The translations under genes and the position numbers were made by a program. Source: Bradyrhizobium sp. CCH5-F6 (GTDB taxonomy: Bacteria; Pseudomonadota; Alphaproteobacteria; Rhizobiales; Xanthobacteraceae). Taken from it: a DNA stretch of 24,541 bases. The DNA is taken from NCBI RefSeq assembly GCF_001556045.1, contig NZ_LSIC01000076.1, positions 1 through 24,541 of the forward strand. The letters are read 5' to 3'. The notes under the pieces are model-generated. The model was given only the letters and a program-made list of their open reading frames with translations, was not told the DNA's origin and did not search any database. Shown here one piece after another: positions 1 through 7,587 of this stretch (positions are counted from its first letter, which is position 1; every line of letters begins with the position of its first letter).

Positions 1-2
1 AG

Positions 3-701
3 CGGGCGCCCAGCGGTCGCTTCACCTACGGTCTGAAGGGGGCGTCGATCCTGGCGGCGCTCGCGAACGCCGTGTTTCTTCTCGTCGCAACCGGCGCCAT
101 CGGCTGGGAATCCATACTCCGGCTGTACGAACCGGAGCCCGTCGCCGGCCTGACCGTCATGGTGGTCGCCGCCATCGGCATCGTCGTCAACGGCGCCACC
201 GCCATGCTGTTCGCGAGCGGACGCAAGGGCGACATCAACATCCAGGGCGCATTTTTGCACATGGCTGGAGACGCCGCCGTTTCGGCCGGCGTCGTCGCGT
301 CTGCCGCGCTCATCCTCTGGACCGGCTGGCTGTGGCTGGATCCCGGCATGAGCCTCACTATCTGCGCCGTGATTCTTTGGAGCACCTGGAGCCTTCTGCG
401 TGGCTCGGTCGCGATGTCCTTGAGCGCGGCGCCAGCAGGGACCGACATGGATGCCGTCCGCTCGTTTCTGCTGCAGCGCCCGGGGGTCTCCAAGATCCAT
501 GACCTGCACATCTGGCCAATCTCCACGACGGAAACAGCGCTCACGTGTCATCTCGTCATGCCCGCCGGGCATCCTGGCGACGAGTTCCTGATGGAGTCGG
601 CCCGACTGCTCCGGACGGAGCACAAGATCGGACACGCGACCCTGCAGATCGAAGTCGACGAGAACAACGCGTGCGCGCTGGCGCCCGACGACGTGGTTTG
701 A
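3..701 (+). CDS. Cation diffusion facilitator (CDF) metal efflux transporter, C-terminal part (5' truncated by window edge)
   Basis: This is an inner membrane divalent metal/proton antiporter of the CDF (CzcD/ZitB) family, which exports Zn, Co or Cd. The frame is open from base 3, so 232 residues are visible and the N-terminal helices lie outside the window. The first visible residues RFTYGLKGASILAALANA are the conserved loop and helix of CzcD-like proteins. HMAGD (about visible residues 86-90) is the HxxxD metal-site motif of transmembrane helix 5. Two further hydrophobic helices are followed by the cytoplasmic domain, with GVSKIHDLHIWPIS and TCHLVMP typical of the CDF C-terminal dimerisation fold. 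An internal GTG at 72 could be miscalled as the start, but homology-like sequence runs upstream of it. The stop is one base before the next gene, so the two are probably cotranscribed. The metal is not determined by what is visible. Confidence 0.93.
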   Translation, partial: RAPSGRFTYGLKGASILAALANAVFLLVATGAIGWESILRLYEPEPVAGLTVMVVAAIGIVVNGATAMLFASGRKGDINIQGAFLHMAGDAAVSAGVVASAALILWTGWLWLDPGMSLTICAVILWSTWSLLRGSVAMSLSAAPAGTDMDAVRSFLLQRPGVSKIHDLHIWPISTTETALTCHLVMPAGHPGDEFLMESARLLRTEHKIGHATLQIEVDENNACALAPDDVV

Positions 702-702
702 C

Positions 703-918
703 GTGGATGAGGCCGAGAACAAGCTCGAGCGCCTCCATCGTCTCAAGTCGGCACTCGACATCGAGATCGGCGGAGGAAAAGAAAGAGGGAGGGTGGCATG
801 CCCGAACTGTCCGCACGACGGCGACTGGCGAACCGAGGTCGGCGGTTGGGTTTTTTCCTGCGAGGAATGCGGTGTGCGCCTAGACGGCAGGTTTCCCGCC
901 AGACGCATCGCGAATTGA
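703..918 (+). CDS. Small zinc-ribbon protein, 71 aa
   Basis: This is a hypothetical small cytoplasmic protein starting at GTG, one base after the CDF stop codon, which suggests translational coupling. Residues 1-25 look helical and charged (ENKLERLHRLKSALDIE). They are followed by two cysteine pairs, CPNC (about 33-36) and CEEC (about 53-56), spaced as in a rubredoxin-like zinc ribbon, so one bound Zn is expected. No catalytic motif is visible. Its position directly behind a metal exporter suggests a role in metal sensing or handling, but that is inference. The reading frame ends just before the GTG start of the TPR gene, so three genes may form one transcript. Confidence is limited by the short length and the GTG start. 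Confidence 0.55.
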   Translation: MDEAENKLERLHRLKSALDIEIGGGKERGRVACPNCPHDGDWRTEVGGWVFSCEECGVRLDGRFPARRIAN

Positions 919-926
919 GGGCGGTC

Positions 927-2255
927 GTGACGAAAACAGCTCGGAACGGCAATCGGTCCACGGAGAGAATCGACACCGGAATTCTTGCGAAGGGACTGAG
1001 GTTGCTTTTTGCGGCGTCCAGTCTCCTGATGCTGTGCTTGCTGGCTTCGCCGTCGGCCGCTCAGACCTCACGTGAGTTCGCGCGGGAAGCGTTCGCGGCC
1101 AAGGACCGGAAACAGTTTCCACTGGCCATCCAGTTGTTCAACGAAGCCATCAAACAAGGGCAATTCACTCCGGAACAACGTGGCTTTATCCTGTACGGGC
1201 GAGGGGTCTCATACGACGCGCTCGGTCTGCGCGATCTCGCTCTGGGTGACTTCGACGCGGCGATAGCGCTGTTGCCCGACTTCCCGAACTCCTACGTGTA
1301 TCGCGCGCTAGCGTGGAGCGATCGACGGGAGTTCGACAAGGCACGTGACGATCTCATGCAAGCCCTTCGGTTGAATCCGACCAGCGCGCTCATTCACAAC
1401 AATCTTGGATCGGTCTACGAACGCAAGGGCGAGGTGGACCGGGCCATCGAAAGCTACGAAGAGGCGATCCGGCTCGATCCCAAGTCGGCACAAGCCTTCT
1501 ACAACCGGGCCCACGCCTTCATCGCGAGGCAGGACTATCGGGCCGCAATATCGGACTACGACCGGGCGATCGAACTGCAGCGCGACTTCGCGGACGCCTA
1601 CAGCAACAGGGGCGGCATGTATCTCCTGCTGGGCGACACTGACAAGGCGATCGGGGATTTCGACGAGGCCATCCGGCTCAAGGGCACCGATCCGATTTTC
1701 TGGTCGAACAGGGCGAGCGCCTATATGACGATGGGGCGCTACAAGGATGCGTTGGCCGATTTCGACCGCGCCCAATCGATCGATCCCGGCAACCCCGCGA
1801 CCTATCTCGGGCGAGGAAGAGCGCGGCTCTATTCGGACGAGATCGCGGGAGCGATCGAAGATCTGCGTATCGCTGCGAGGTTGAGGCCGACGAACGCCTT
1901 TCCCGCCATCTGGATGCACATCGCCCGCATTCACCAGGGCAACCCGGATCGAGAGGAACTTGAACGCAACGCGGCGAGGGTGGATCGCTCCCAGTGGCCG
2001 GGTCAGGTCCTAGACTTCTACTTGGGCAGACTCGACATGGACCGGGTGCGCGAAAATGCCGGCGGCAGTGCGGGCGCCGAGGGCGAAAGGCGGCTTTGCG
2101 AGGCGGACTTCTTCGTCGGTGAGTTCCTGAGCCATGGCCGACAGAAGGATGATGGCCGCAGGATGCTGCGGACCGTCGTAGATCGGTGCCGGCCGGTGGA
2201 CATCATCTTCGCCGCCGCGCAAGCCGAGCTGCGCGAGGAAAAGACTTCAAAATAG
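927..2255 (+). CDS. Secreted/periplasmic tetratricopeptide repeat protein, 442 aa
   Basis: The protein consists of TPR repeats behind a signal sequence. I chose GTG at 927 because TTGAGGG lies about 6 bases upstream, and this puts the hydrophobic stretch LLFAASSLLMLCLLA (about residues 26-40) near the N terminus with a likely cleavage at SAA-Q (45/46). The open frame extends to 798, but that extension overlaps the zinc-ribbon gene and is Arg-rich. About seven TPR units follow, with the usual signature such as NNLGSVYERKGEVDRAIESY and NRASAYMTMGRYKDALADF. The C-terminal quarter (VLDFYLGRLDMDRV, then a Cys-containing RLCEADFFVGEF) resembles the tail of NlpI-like and other alphaproteobacterial TPR proteins. 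TPR proteins act as protein-binding scaffolds, and the partner here is unknown. It starts 8 bases after the preceding gene. Confidence 0.85.
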   Translation: MTKTARNGNRSTERIDTGILAKGLRLLFAASSLLMLCLLASPSAAQTSREFAREAFAAKDRKQFPLAIQLFNEAIKQGQFTPEQRGFILYGRGVSYDALGLRDLALGDFDAAIALLPDFPNSYVYRALAWSDRREFDKARDDLMQALRLNPTSALIHNNLGSVYERKGEVDRAIESYEEAIRLDPKSAQAFYNRAHAFIARQDYRAAISDYDRAIELQRDFADAYSNRGGMYLLLGDTDKAIGDFDEAIRLKGTDPIFWSNRASAYMTMGRYKDALADFDRAQSIDPGNPATYLGRGRARLYSDEIAGAIEDLRIAARLRPTNAFPAIWMHIARIHQGNPDREELERNAARVDRSQWPGQVLDFYLGRLDMDRVRENAGGSAGAEGERRLCEADFFVGEFLSHGRQKDDGRRMLRTVVDRCRPVDIIFAAAQAELREEKTSK

Positions 2256-2543
2256 GAGCCCGCAGCCGTTGCGTTTTTGCTTCGTCGTTGGTTATTGGCG
2301 CTGATAGCGTTGTCATCGACGGCGATTGGGATTTTCTGCATCGTGCATTTCCCGAGAGCCTGTCGCTCACCCTCATTGGTCCGCTCGGCGCTACAGCTGC
2401 GGTGATTGTCACCTTGTTCGGCTAAGCTCGGCTCTATCCATGCCGGTGGCAAGAACGGCCGGCGTGGCTCTTCTCGCCATGCCGGCGGCCAGTCAGGATC
2501 GACTGGCCCATGGGCGCCTTGGTTCGGTGGCCAAGTCGCCTAG

Positions 2544-2786
2544 CTACTTGCGACCTTCGTGCTGCCAGTGCGCCGTGACTTCGTCGCCTGATTTGGAGAG
2601 ATGGACGTGCTGGTCGACATGATCGACCCAGGACACAGGAATGAAGTGGTGATGGTCGCCGTCGGGCGAGCACTGCTTCGTCAGCTTGATCTTGTCGGTC
2701 CCTTCCATGTGGTCGACCTTGCCGACGATTTTCTTGTCGGACGAGATGACATCCATATGTTCCTTGATCTGCGTCGTGCCCGGCAT
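2544..2786 (-). CDS. DUF2171 domain protein, 80 aa
   Basis: This is a small cytoplasmic protein recognised as DUF2171, a PRC-barrel-like family. The pattern is an N-terminal IKEHMDVISSDKKIVGKVDHMEG, then DKIKLTKQCSPDG, then HHHFIPVSWVDHVDQHVHLSKSG, where a short beta-strand array ends in a W-x-D-H segment. The frame is open far upstream, but the start at 2786 is strongly supported: a perfect AGGAGG lies 8 bases in front of the ATG, and the family begins here. Members are common as stress- or soil-associated small proteins in rhizobia, and no biochemical activity is established. It is transcribed away from the His-rich secreted gene, from an intergenic region of about 170 bases that should hold both promoters. 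Confidence 0.85.
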   Translation of the reverse strand: MPGTTQIKEHMDVISSDKKIVGKVDHMEGTDKIKLTKQCSPDGDHHHFIPVSWVDHVDQHVHLSKSGDEVTAHWQHEGRK

Positions 2787-2960
2787 CGGAAAGCCTCCTA
2801 TGAATTGAACAGTTTGAAACGCGCGGATCGATGCAAAGTTGCCCGACGGCAAGTGCCCGGCTCGATCCTTTTCCCTTGCGTTCGCAACCGCAGTCGTCCG
2901 CCGAAGGGAACGCCACGACGACGTGTGACTTGGGTAAACACTGGAGAAAGGGAATTGAAG

Positions 2961-3173
2961 ATGAAGAAGCTTGGTCTTTTGGTAATCGGCTTGGCCGTGT
3001 CGTTCGCCCTGCCGGCTTCGGCGGAGACGGTGATTGTGAAGAAGGGACATCATGGTGGACATGGCGCGCGGGCCGAGATGCGCGGGTACCATGGCGGCGA
3101 CATGCATCGCGGCATGAGGATGCACGGCAACCGGACCGTCGTCATCAAGCGCGGGCACGGCCATCGCTATTGA
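2961..3173 (+). CDS. Small secreted His/Gly-rich protein, 70 aa
   Basis: The first 21 residues form a clear Sec signal peptide (MKKLGLLVIGLAVSFALPASA, cut after ASA). The mature part is about 49 residues, rich in His, Gly, Arg and Met, with KKGHHGGHGARAEM and DMHRGMRMHGNR, ending in a second basic strand VVIKRGHGHRY. The near-repeat TVIVKKGH / TVVIKRGH brackets the mature chain. An acceptable ribosome-binding site (GAGAAAGGG) lies upstream of the ATG. The composition suggests a periplasmic metal- or anion-binding peptide, but I do not recognise a named family. It is followed within about 65 bases by a strong terminator, so it is probably monocistronic. A longer frame starting upstream at 2601 is not convincing because it would bury the signal peptide. 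Confidence 0.7.
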   Translation: MKKLGLLVIGLAVSFALPASAETVIVKKGHHGGHGARAEMRGYHGGDMHRGMRMHGNRTVVIKRGHGHRY

Positions 3174-3236
3174 AACTTCGCGCGACGCTGGGCGGCGATG
3201 TCCTCCAAACATCCGCCAGACGGTCGATCGAAGACG

Positions 3237-3264
3237 AAGGCCGCCCTCGGGCGGCCTTTTAGTT
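3237..3264. terminator. Rho-independent terminator, probably bidirectional
   Basis: A perfect 9-bp stem AAGGCCGCC (3237-3245) pairs with GGCGGCCTT (3250-3258) across the loop CTCG and is followed by TTTT and then AGTTT. It lies between the + strand His-rich gene (stop 3173) and the converging porin gene (stop 3296). The A-rich 5' side gives a short T run on the other strand, so it can serve both transcripts. Confidence 0.85.
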
Positions 3265-3295
3265 TGCGGTGCTACGCGATAGAGCGGTGGGCTGC

Positions 3296-5288
3296 TCAGA
3301 ACTGCGAGCGCACGCGCACGCCGAAGATCGACGCCGGTCCGCGGTCGCGGTTGTATCCCGGGTTGACGACAAGCTGGTAGTCCAGCGTCGCGCGCCACGA
3401 CCACATTGGGAAGCTGTAGTAGGTTTCGAGGATCTTCTCCGGGCCGGAGTTCGGCAGGCGACCGTCGCCGACGAGAATGCCGAGACCTCCGGCATCGAGA
3501 TACGTCCGGCGGGCTTGCGAGATCCCGTTGACCACGCCGGCGAGGCCAAACGTGTCGTTCGGCCTGTTCCAGGCAGATCCCGCGAGCGAGAGGCCCGCCG
3601 CGACCGTCGTATCGATGTCGGTGAATTCGTAGGACTCCTTGGTGCCGTCGGCGAGGCCGGCTCTAGCGAAGACGCCGAGATCTTTCGTGACCTCCTGCTC
3701 CAAATTGACGCTGATGCCGGCGCGGCTTTGGTAACGCCGGACCAGCGCGGCGTCGGTGGCAGTGCCCGTGGCCTGCGCGAGGGCCACGGCGTCATCGAAG
3801 CGGCCCATGCGCCTGCGCGTCAAGAACCCCGTCACGGCGACCTTGCCGGGCTTGCCCCAGATTTCGTGGCGATGTTCGATCTCGCCGATCCATTGGAATT
3901 GCGAGAAGCTCGGATCCAATTCGGTGCTGTTGGGAACGATCGAAAGGTCGAATATGCTGCCGCGGAAGGTCCAGTCGCCCTTGTACCACTCGAGGGAGGC
4001 GCCGTATGTGAAGCCCCAGGCGTCGGCCGCATAGTCGAACGTGCCGGTGTCGATAACCGACCAGTTCATGAAATCCTTGCGGGGATCGTGGGCGTACCTG
4101 TTGGTGTCGAACACGTCCGTGACCGCGAACTTTCCGACGGTCAGGACGACACGGTCGGTGGTCTGCGTGCCGGCGAACTGGTTGATGTCGGCGTCGACCT
4201 TCTTGGTCTCTCCGCCGAGATCGAAAGTCTGGCGGAAGAAGGCGCGCGGAATGCGGGCGTAGGGCGCTGCGGCCCCGACCTTGTAGGCCTCGCCGCTCGG
4301 GAAGCCCGCAACGCCCAGGGTCGAGCTCAAGCCGAATCCCTGATCAATCTCCGGATTGACCCAGAACTCTCCGCCGGCCCAAGGTCTGAAGCCGGCGTAG
4401 AGCGTCACGTCCCAGGTCTGCCGGGTCTGGTTCGGAATGAGGCTGTTCGTCCCAGTGTAGGGCGAGCGGAATGGGGCTGCGTACTGCTGCAGATAGGTCG
4501 TCTGCCCATGGATGCTGAACTGGTCCGTGTCGAACGGCGTCAGGCCGTCTTGAAGGGCCTTCTGTCCGTTCTGCCCGAAGCGGTAGTTGACGGCGAGGCG
4601 GGCGGTCTGCACAGCGAGATCGAAGGACAGGCGCTCCGTGCCGCTGAACGCTTTCTCCTTCGACCCGAAGTCGGTGTAGAGATAATCGAACCGCGCCGAC
4701 CAGTTCGCCGAGAGCGCGACTTCGGCGCCGACACCCCATGCTGTACCAAGGCGAGTGAACCCGATCTTCTCGCCCAGAGTGCCGTCGGGCGGACCGAGCG
4801 TTGCCCGGTCGTAGCTCCATGCGAGGCCGCCGGTGGCGTAGAACAACCAGGCGCCGGGCGAGTACCCGAGGCGTGCCCGCAGCGTGCCTGAGGTCAGCAC
4901 GGTCTCGGTGAGGGATGCGGAACCCTGCGCGCCCAGGACGGGAGCGGTTCCGGAAATCGTGTTCGGGAAGGTGAGATCGCCTTCGACGCCCAGGACCACG
5001 CGCGAGGGCAGCATGTAGTTGTAGCCGGCGCCCAGTCCGATTGCGTAGGAGCCCGTCCCTTTCATTGCATTGATGGAGTTCGACAGGTCGATCGATCCGG
5101 ACGACGGGGCCTGACCCTGATCCGGCGAAGGAATACTGGGAACTACCCATGCCATAGGCAAAATGGCTGCCGACGAAGGGGCCGCTCCAATCCACGGCTT
5201 CGCCGGCACCGCCCTTGCCGAAGTCAGCCGAAAATCCCTCTACGGCCGTGCCTGCCGCCAGGATTATGCCCAGGAAAGCCGTTTTCAT
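3296..5288 (-). pseudogene. Outer membrane beta-barrel / OprB-type carbohydrate porin, frameshifted near 5106-5109
   Basis: The gene encodes a two-part outer membrane protein of about 663 residues once the frame is corrected. Residues 1-21 are a signal peptide (MKTAFLGIILAAGTAVEGFSA). An OMP_b-brl-like barrel follows (WSGPFVGSHFAYG, then GAGYNYMLPSRVVLGVEGD and FDYLYTDFGSKEKAF). After that comes a larger OprB-like region (TWDVTLYAGFRPW, DVFDTNRYAHDPRKDFMNW, then DYQLVVNPGYNRDRGPAS) ending in the terminal Phe typical of BAM-assembled proteins. The signal peptide frame (start 5288) and the rest of the protein are in different frames. Removing one base from the coding-strand CCCC run (GGGG at 5106-5109) joins them as FAGSGSGPSSGSIDLSNSI. 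The frame that would start at 5209 lacks any export signal. It could be a pseudogene or a sequencing error. Such fused porins are common in Bradyrhizobium. Confidence 0.8.
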
Positions 5289-5763
5289 CGCTTCAATCGT
5301 CCGCCTCTCTGGAAGGTATTCGACACAGCTACGGAGGCTTGGCAACTATTAAGTTCCAGGCCGTGTGATGCCGACATCATGTCGAGGTTGGTCGCGTTCG
5401 GTTCAATTGCATCGCGGTCCTCCGGAGGCCTTCCACGATTTTCTCAGGCTGAGACCGCGGCAAAAGGCGTAAATGCGCTTGAGATAGAGACCGCTGCTCT
5501 CTGTACCTTCAGCGCGACGAGCGGCGATCCGCTGTCTGCTTCGCGCATCACGAACTCGATGGCGCCGACGGCGGACTGCCCCCTAAGCCGGGGGATCGTC
5601 GTCCAAAAAAATTGGAAGCCGACTGACATCCTGGAACCAAACCCTAGCCTTACCACTTATAGGTTTATAAGCGCATGCCTCAGGTTCGCCGCCAAACGGT
5701 GGTCAATAAAGGTGGCAGCCTCTTCGCTAGGCGCGTTGCAAATGCGATCGTGGGGTGCTGGCG
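5289..5763. other. 475-base intergenic stretch, no supported gene
   Basis: This stretch should carry the upstream region of the porin gene (leftwards) and of the SPW gene (rightwards). A 70-codon minus-strand frame at 5444-5656 has plausible amino acid composition but no recognisable domain, no clear ribosome-binding site and a Val/Ala/Ser-rich end, so I leave it out. A small CCCCC...GGGGG hairpin sits near 5580-5595 without a T run. Base composition becomes visibly more AT-rich from about 5600 onward, continuing into the SPW gene. Confidence 0.5.
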
Positions 5764-6201
5764 ATGACGCGCATCGCTTTCCTGAAGTCGCACCGAACTT
5801 GGGAAGATTATCTTGGCATCTTCCTTGGTATACTTATTGTAATGACCCCCTTTTTTATTGCGGGCGCAACGAGAGGCCACGTTTGGCACAATTCATTCCT
5901 GGAATTTATTATCGGGAGACCAATTAACCACGCCTTGATGCTCAACGCGTTGGTCGTTGGTCTTGTAGTGTTTATCTTCGCCACCTTTGAGCTGACTCAT
6001 CGTAATCGCTGGGAAGAAGTCGGCCAGGTCTTGGCGGGAATTTGGCTGATGGCCTCGCCCTTTGTGCTCAGTTATGCCGCAACTGGCCAACTGAGATGGT
6101 GGCACTTTTTCTTAGGCGCGCTGGTCGCGCTCCTCGGGTTTTATGAGTTCTGGCAAGACTGGAGACTGAGCGACGAGGAATTGGCGCGATACGAACGCTA
6201 G
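5764..6201 (+). CDS. SPW-repeat integral membrane protein, 145 aa
   Basis: This is a small inner membrane protein of the SPW repeat family, whose function is unknown. Four hydrophobic segments are visible: YLGIFLGILIVMTPFFIAG (about 16-34), LMLNALVVGLVVFIFATF, VGQVLAGIWLMASPFVLSYA and FFLGALVALLGFYEFW. The family hallmark is a Trp-containing helix entering a Ser-Pro-Phe turn, seen here as GIWLMASPFVLSY, with a degenerate first copy (TPFFIAG) near the N terminus, so this is a two-repeat protein. A GTG at 5755 in the same frame would add three residues. I prefer the ATG at 5764, which has a G-rich stretch (GGGGTG) just upstream. Codons are less GC-rich than in neighbouring genes (for example TTTATTATC), which hints at acquisition by transfer. 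Confidence 0.8.
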   Translation: MTRIAFLKSHRTWEDYLGIFLGILIVMTPFFIAGATRGHVWHNSFLEFIIGRPINHALMLNALVVGLVVFIFATFELTHRNRWEEVGQVLAGIWLMASPFVLSYAATGQLRWWHFFLGALVALLGFYEFWQDWRLSDEELARYER

Positions 6202-6294
6202 TCTAGCGCCTTGGTCTGGATAGACGCTGCTGCTTCGCGATCGCAAGAAAAGCCCAGTTGGAGACTCGGGGGTTTTGTGAGTCGCACGGACTGA

Positions 6295-6453
6295 TCATTT
6301 GCACTTCATCAGGAAGGCCGTCGAGGTCAGTCGTAAGCATGCTAGTCTACTCGATGAGTCTACTCGATTTTTCGGCCAGCCGGGAAAGTAGCGGTCACCG
6401 GATAATGCGTCTGCGGCGGCTGCAATCACGACAAGGACGACTGAAGTTCTCAT
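6295..6453 (-). CDS. Possible small exported peptide, 52 aa
   Basis: This ORF starts at ATG 6453 with GGGAGAG about 7 bases upstream. The first 18 residues (MRTSVVLVVIAAAADALS) look like a Sec signal peptide with a basic n-region, a hydrophobic core and a small-residue end. They are followed by GDRYFPGWPKNR, a plausible mature start. The remainder (VDSSSRLACLRLTSTAF) runs through a tandem duplicated 13-bp segment, so the C terminus may have been altered by an insertion and the gene may be a truncated relative of a longer exported protein. I do not recognise the family. The main support is the signal peptide plus ribosome-binding site, so this stays tentative. Confidence 0.35.
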   Translation of the reverse strand: MRTSVVLVVIAAAADALSGDRYFPGWPKNRVDSSSRLACLRLTSTAFLMKCK

Positions 6454-6921
6454 CGTGCGCTCTCCCGCGCCAAGGCGAATGAAATGGATTGCCGACGAGG
6501 CCCTTCATGGTGGCAACGGCGACGCGGTAATTTTGATATGCTTCTTGTTCGCTGGAGTCGCGCCTGCGTAACGTTCGCTTGCGCGTCCACCCATCGCAGG
6601 CGGAGTGGTTAAGAGGAAGCCGGTGAACCGTGCCTCGGGCGCGGAATTCCGGCGCTTCCCCGACAACTGTCAGCAGCGAGCTGCTTCCGGACAATCGTCA
6701 CCGGTGCATTTGCATCGGGAAGACGGGAGCGAGCGACGAGCTGCGAGCCGAGGAGATCTGCCGTGAATACCTGAACGTCCACGGGCGAGGTGTACCGGCG
6801 GTCATTTGCATGCTTCGCCGGTAGCCCTCTGCTGGCGATTTTGCAGCGTCTGTGGGTACCTCAGCAACCTCGGCATTGCGGTTTGTCCGATTCTATCTTA
6901 ATATACTGATATTGCAGCAGT

Positions 6922-6949
6922 ATTTCGCATAACATAGATTTTGGAATTT
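6922..6949 (+). other. dif-like XerC/XerD-type site A
   Basis: The C arm is ATTTCGCATAA, the 6-bp centre is CATAGA and the D arm is TTTTGGAATTT. The C arm matches the E. coli dif C arm at 8 of 11 positions, and the GCATAA inner end is identical. After the D arm the sequence continues ATTCCTA, making a near-palindrome GGAATTTATTCC (6943-6954). It shares its centre and this extension with site B at 23684. The call rests on architecture and on the similarity of the three sites; no Xer binding can be shown from sequence. Confidence 0.55.
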
Positions 6950-7092
6950 ATTCCTAGCCGACCAGTCCATGAGGCGCGGCAACGCCAAAAGTTCCCAATC
7001 AGCTTGGGACAAAGGGAGGGAGGCCCAGCAGCTGGCCAGGAACTTTAGGGGCGTTTCGTTTATTTCACTTGTTGCGTTTATTTCGAATATAG

Positions 7093-7114
7093 CCTATACA
7101 AAAGGCCGTATAGG
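7093..7114. promoter_or_regulatory. Palindromic operator candidate of the toxin-antitoxin promoter
   Basis: CCTATAC (7093-7099) and GTATAGG (7108-7114) form a perfect inverted repeat with an 8-base spacer, ending 12 bases before the antitoxin ATG at 7127. The left arm overlaps a TATA-like hexamer that could be the -10 element, so a bound antitoxin would block transcription, as is usual for autoregulated toxin-antitoxin operons. The GGGGAG just downstream is the ribosome-binding site. Confidence 0.55.
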
Positions 7115-7126
7115 GGAGAAAATACG

Positions 7127-7585
7127 ATGACGATGCCAGCCTACGCTGAAGAGCTGGGAGGTACTCGCCTGCCTTCCGCGAGCGAGAAGGCGGCAGCCAA
7201 CCAGCTTCGTCAGATACTCGCTTCGCATGCGACGGGAGATGCCAAACTGCGAGTGCTCGACGATGCACAGCAGGCTGCTGAGATAACCTTGTCGCCGGCC
7301 CTGTCGAGTCTCTTGATGGAATTGCTGCGGCATATCGGTCGCGGCGATGCGGTGACGCTTGTGCCTGTGCATGAGATGTTGACTACGCAGCAAGCTGCCG
7401 ACATCCTGAATGTCTCGCGTCCGTTTCTGGTCTCGCTGCTCGAGAAGGACGAAATTCAGCACGTGACAGTGGGGCGTCATCGCAGGATTAGGGCAGAGGA
7501 TCTATTCGCCTATAAGCGCACGCGTGATGAAAAGCGGGGCAAAGCGCTTGCGAATCTCGCTGAGCAGGACGCGGAGCACCTGTAA
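7127..7585 (+). CDS. Excisionase-type helix-turn-helix antitoxin of a PIN toxin pair, 152 aa
   Basis: This is a DNA-binding protein with an excisionase/MerR-like winged HTH at about residues 84-131: LTTQQAADILNVSRPFLVSLLEK, then the wing VTVGRHRRIRAEDLFAYK. The N-terminal half (LPSASEKAAANQLRQIL, KLRVLDDAQQAAEITLSP) matches the pattern of antitoxins that precede PIN-domain toxins in rhizobia. The ATG has a good ribosome-binding site (AGGGGAG about 9 bases upstream) and lies just behind a perfect palindrome that is a candidate autoregulatory operator. Only two bases separate its stop from the toxin start, so the pair is one operon. It probably represses its own promoter and neutralises the toxin. 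The pair is bracketed by two dif-like sites in inverted orientation. Confidence 0.85.
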   Translation: MTMPAYAEELGGTRLPSASEKAAANQLRQILASHATGDAKLRVLDDAQQAAEITLSPALSSLLMELLRHIGRGDAVTLVPVHEMLTTQQAADILNVSRPFLVSLLEKDEIQHVTVGRHRRIRAEDLFAYKRTRDEKRGKALANLAEQDAEHL

Positions 7586-7587
7586 GC

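Larger units (their letters stand above)
6202..7126. other. 925-base gene-poor accessory stretch
   Basis: It contains one weakly supported short ORF (6295-6453), a 13-bp tandem duplication near 6340-6366, a dif-like site (6922-6949), two copies of CGTTTATTTC (7057-7066 and 7075-7084) and the palindrome in front of the antitoxin gene (7093-7114). Nothing else is supported. The frames on either strand between 6454 and 6900 have no recognisable protein character. Confidence 0.5.

Noticed and set aside
2787..3404. N-terminal extension of the DUF2171 frame to 286 codons
   Set aside because: The extension runs antisense to the His-rich secreted gene and through the terminator. AGGAGG in front of the ATG at 2786 marks the real start.
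3269..4891. Long plus-strand ORF of 540 codons opposite the porin gene
   Set aside because: Antisense shadow of a GC-rich gene. The opposite strand has a signal peptide, barrel motifs and a terminal Phe, while this frame has no recognisable domain.
5444..5656. 70-codon minus-strand ORF between the porin and SPW genes
   Set aside because: No domain, no clear ribosome-binding site and no homology that I recognise. It could be a remnant but is not supportable.
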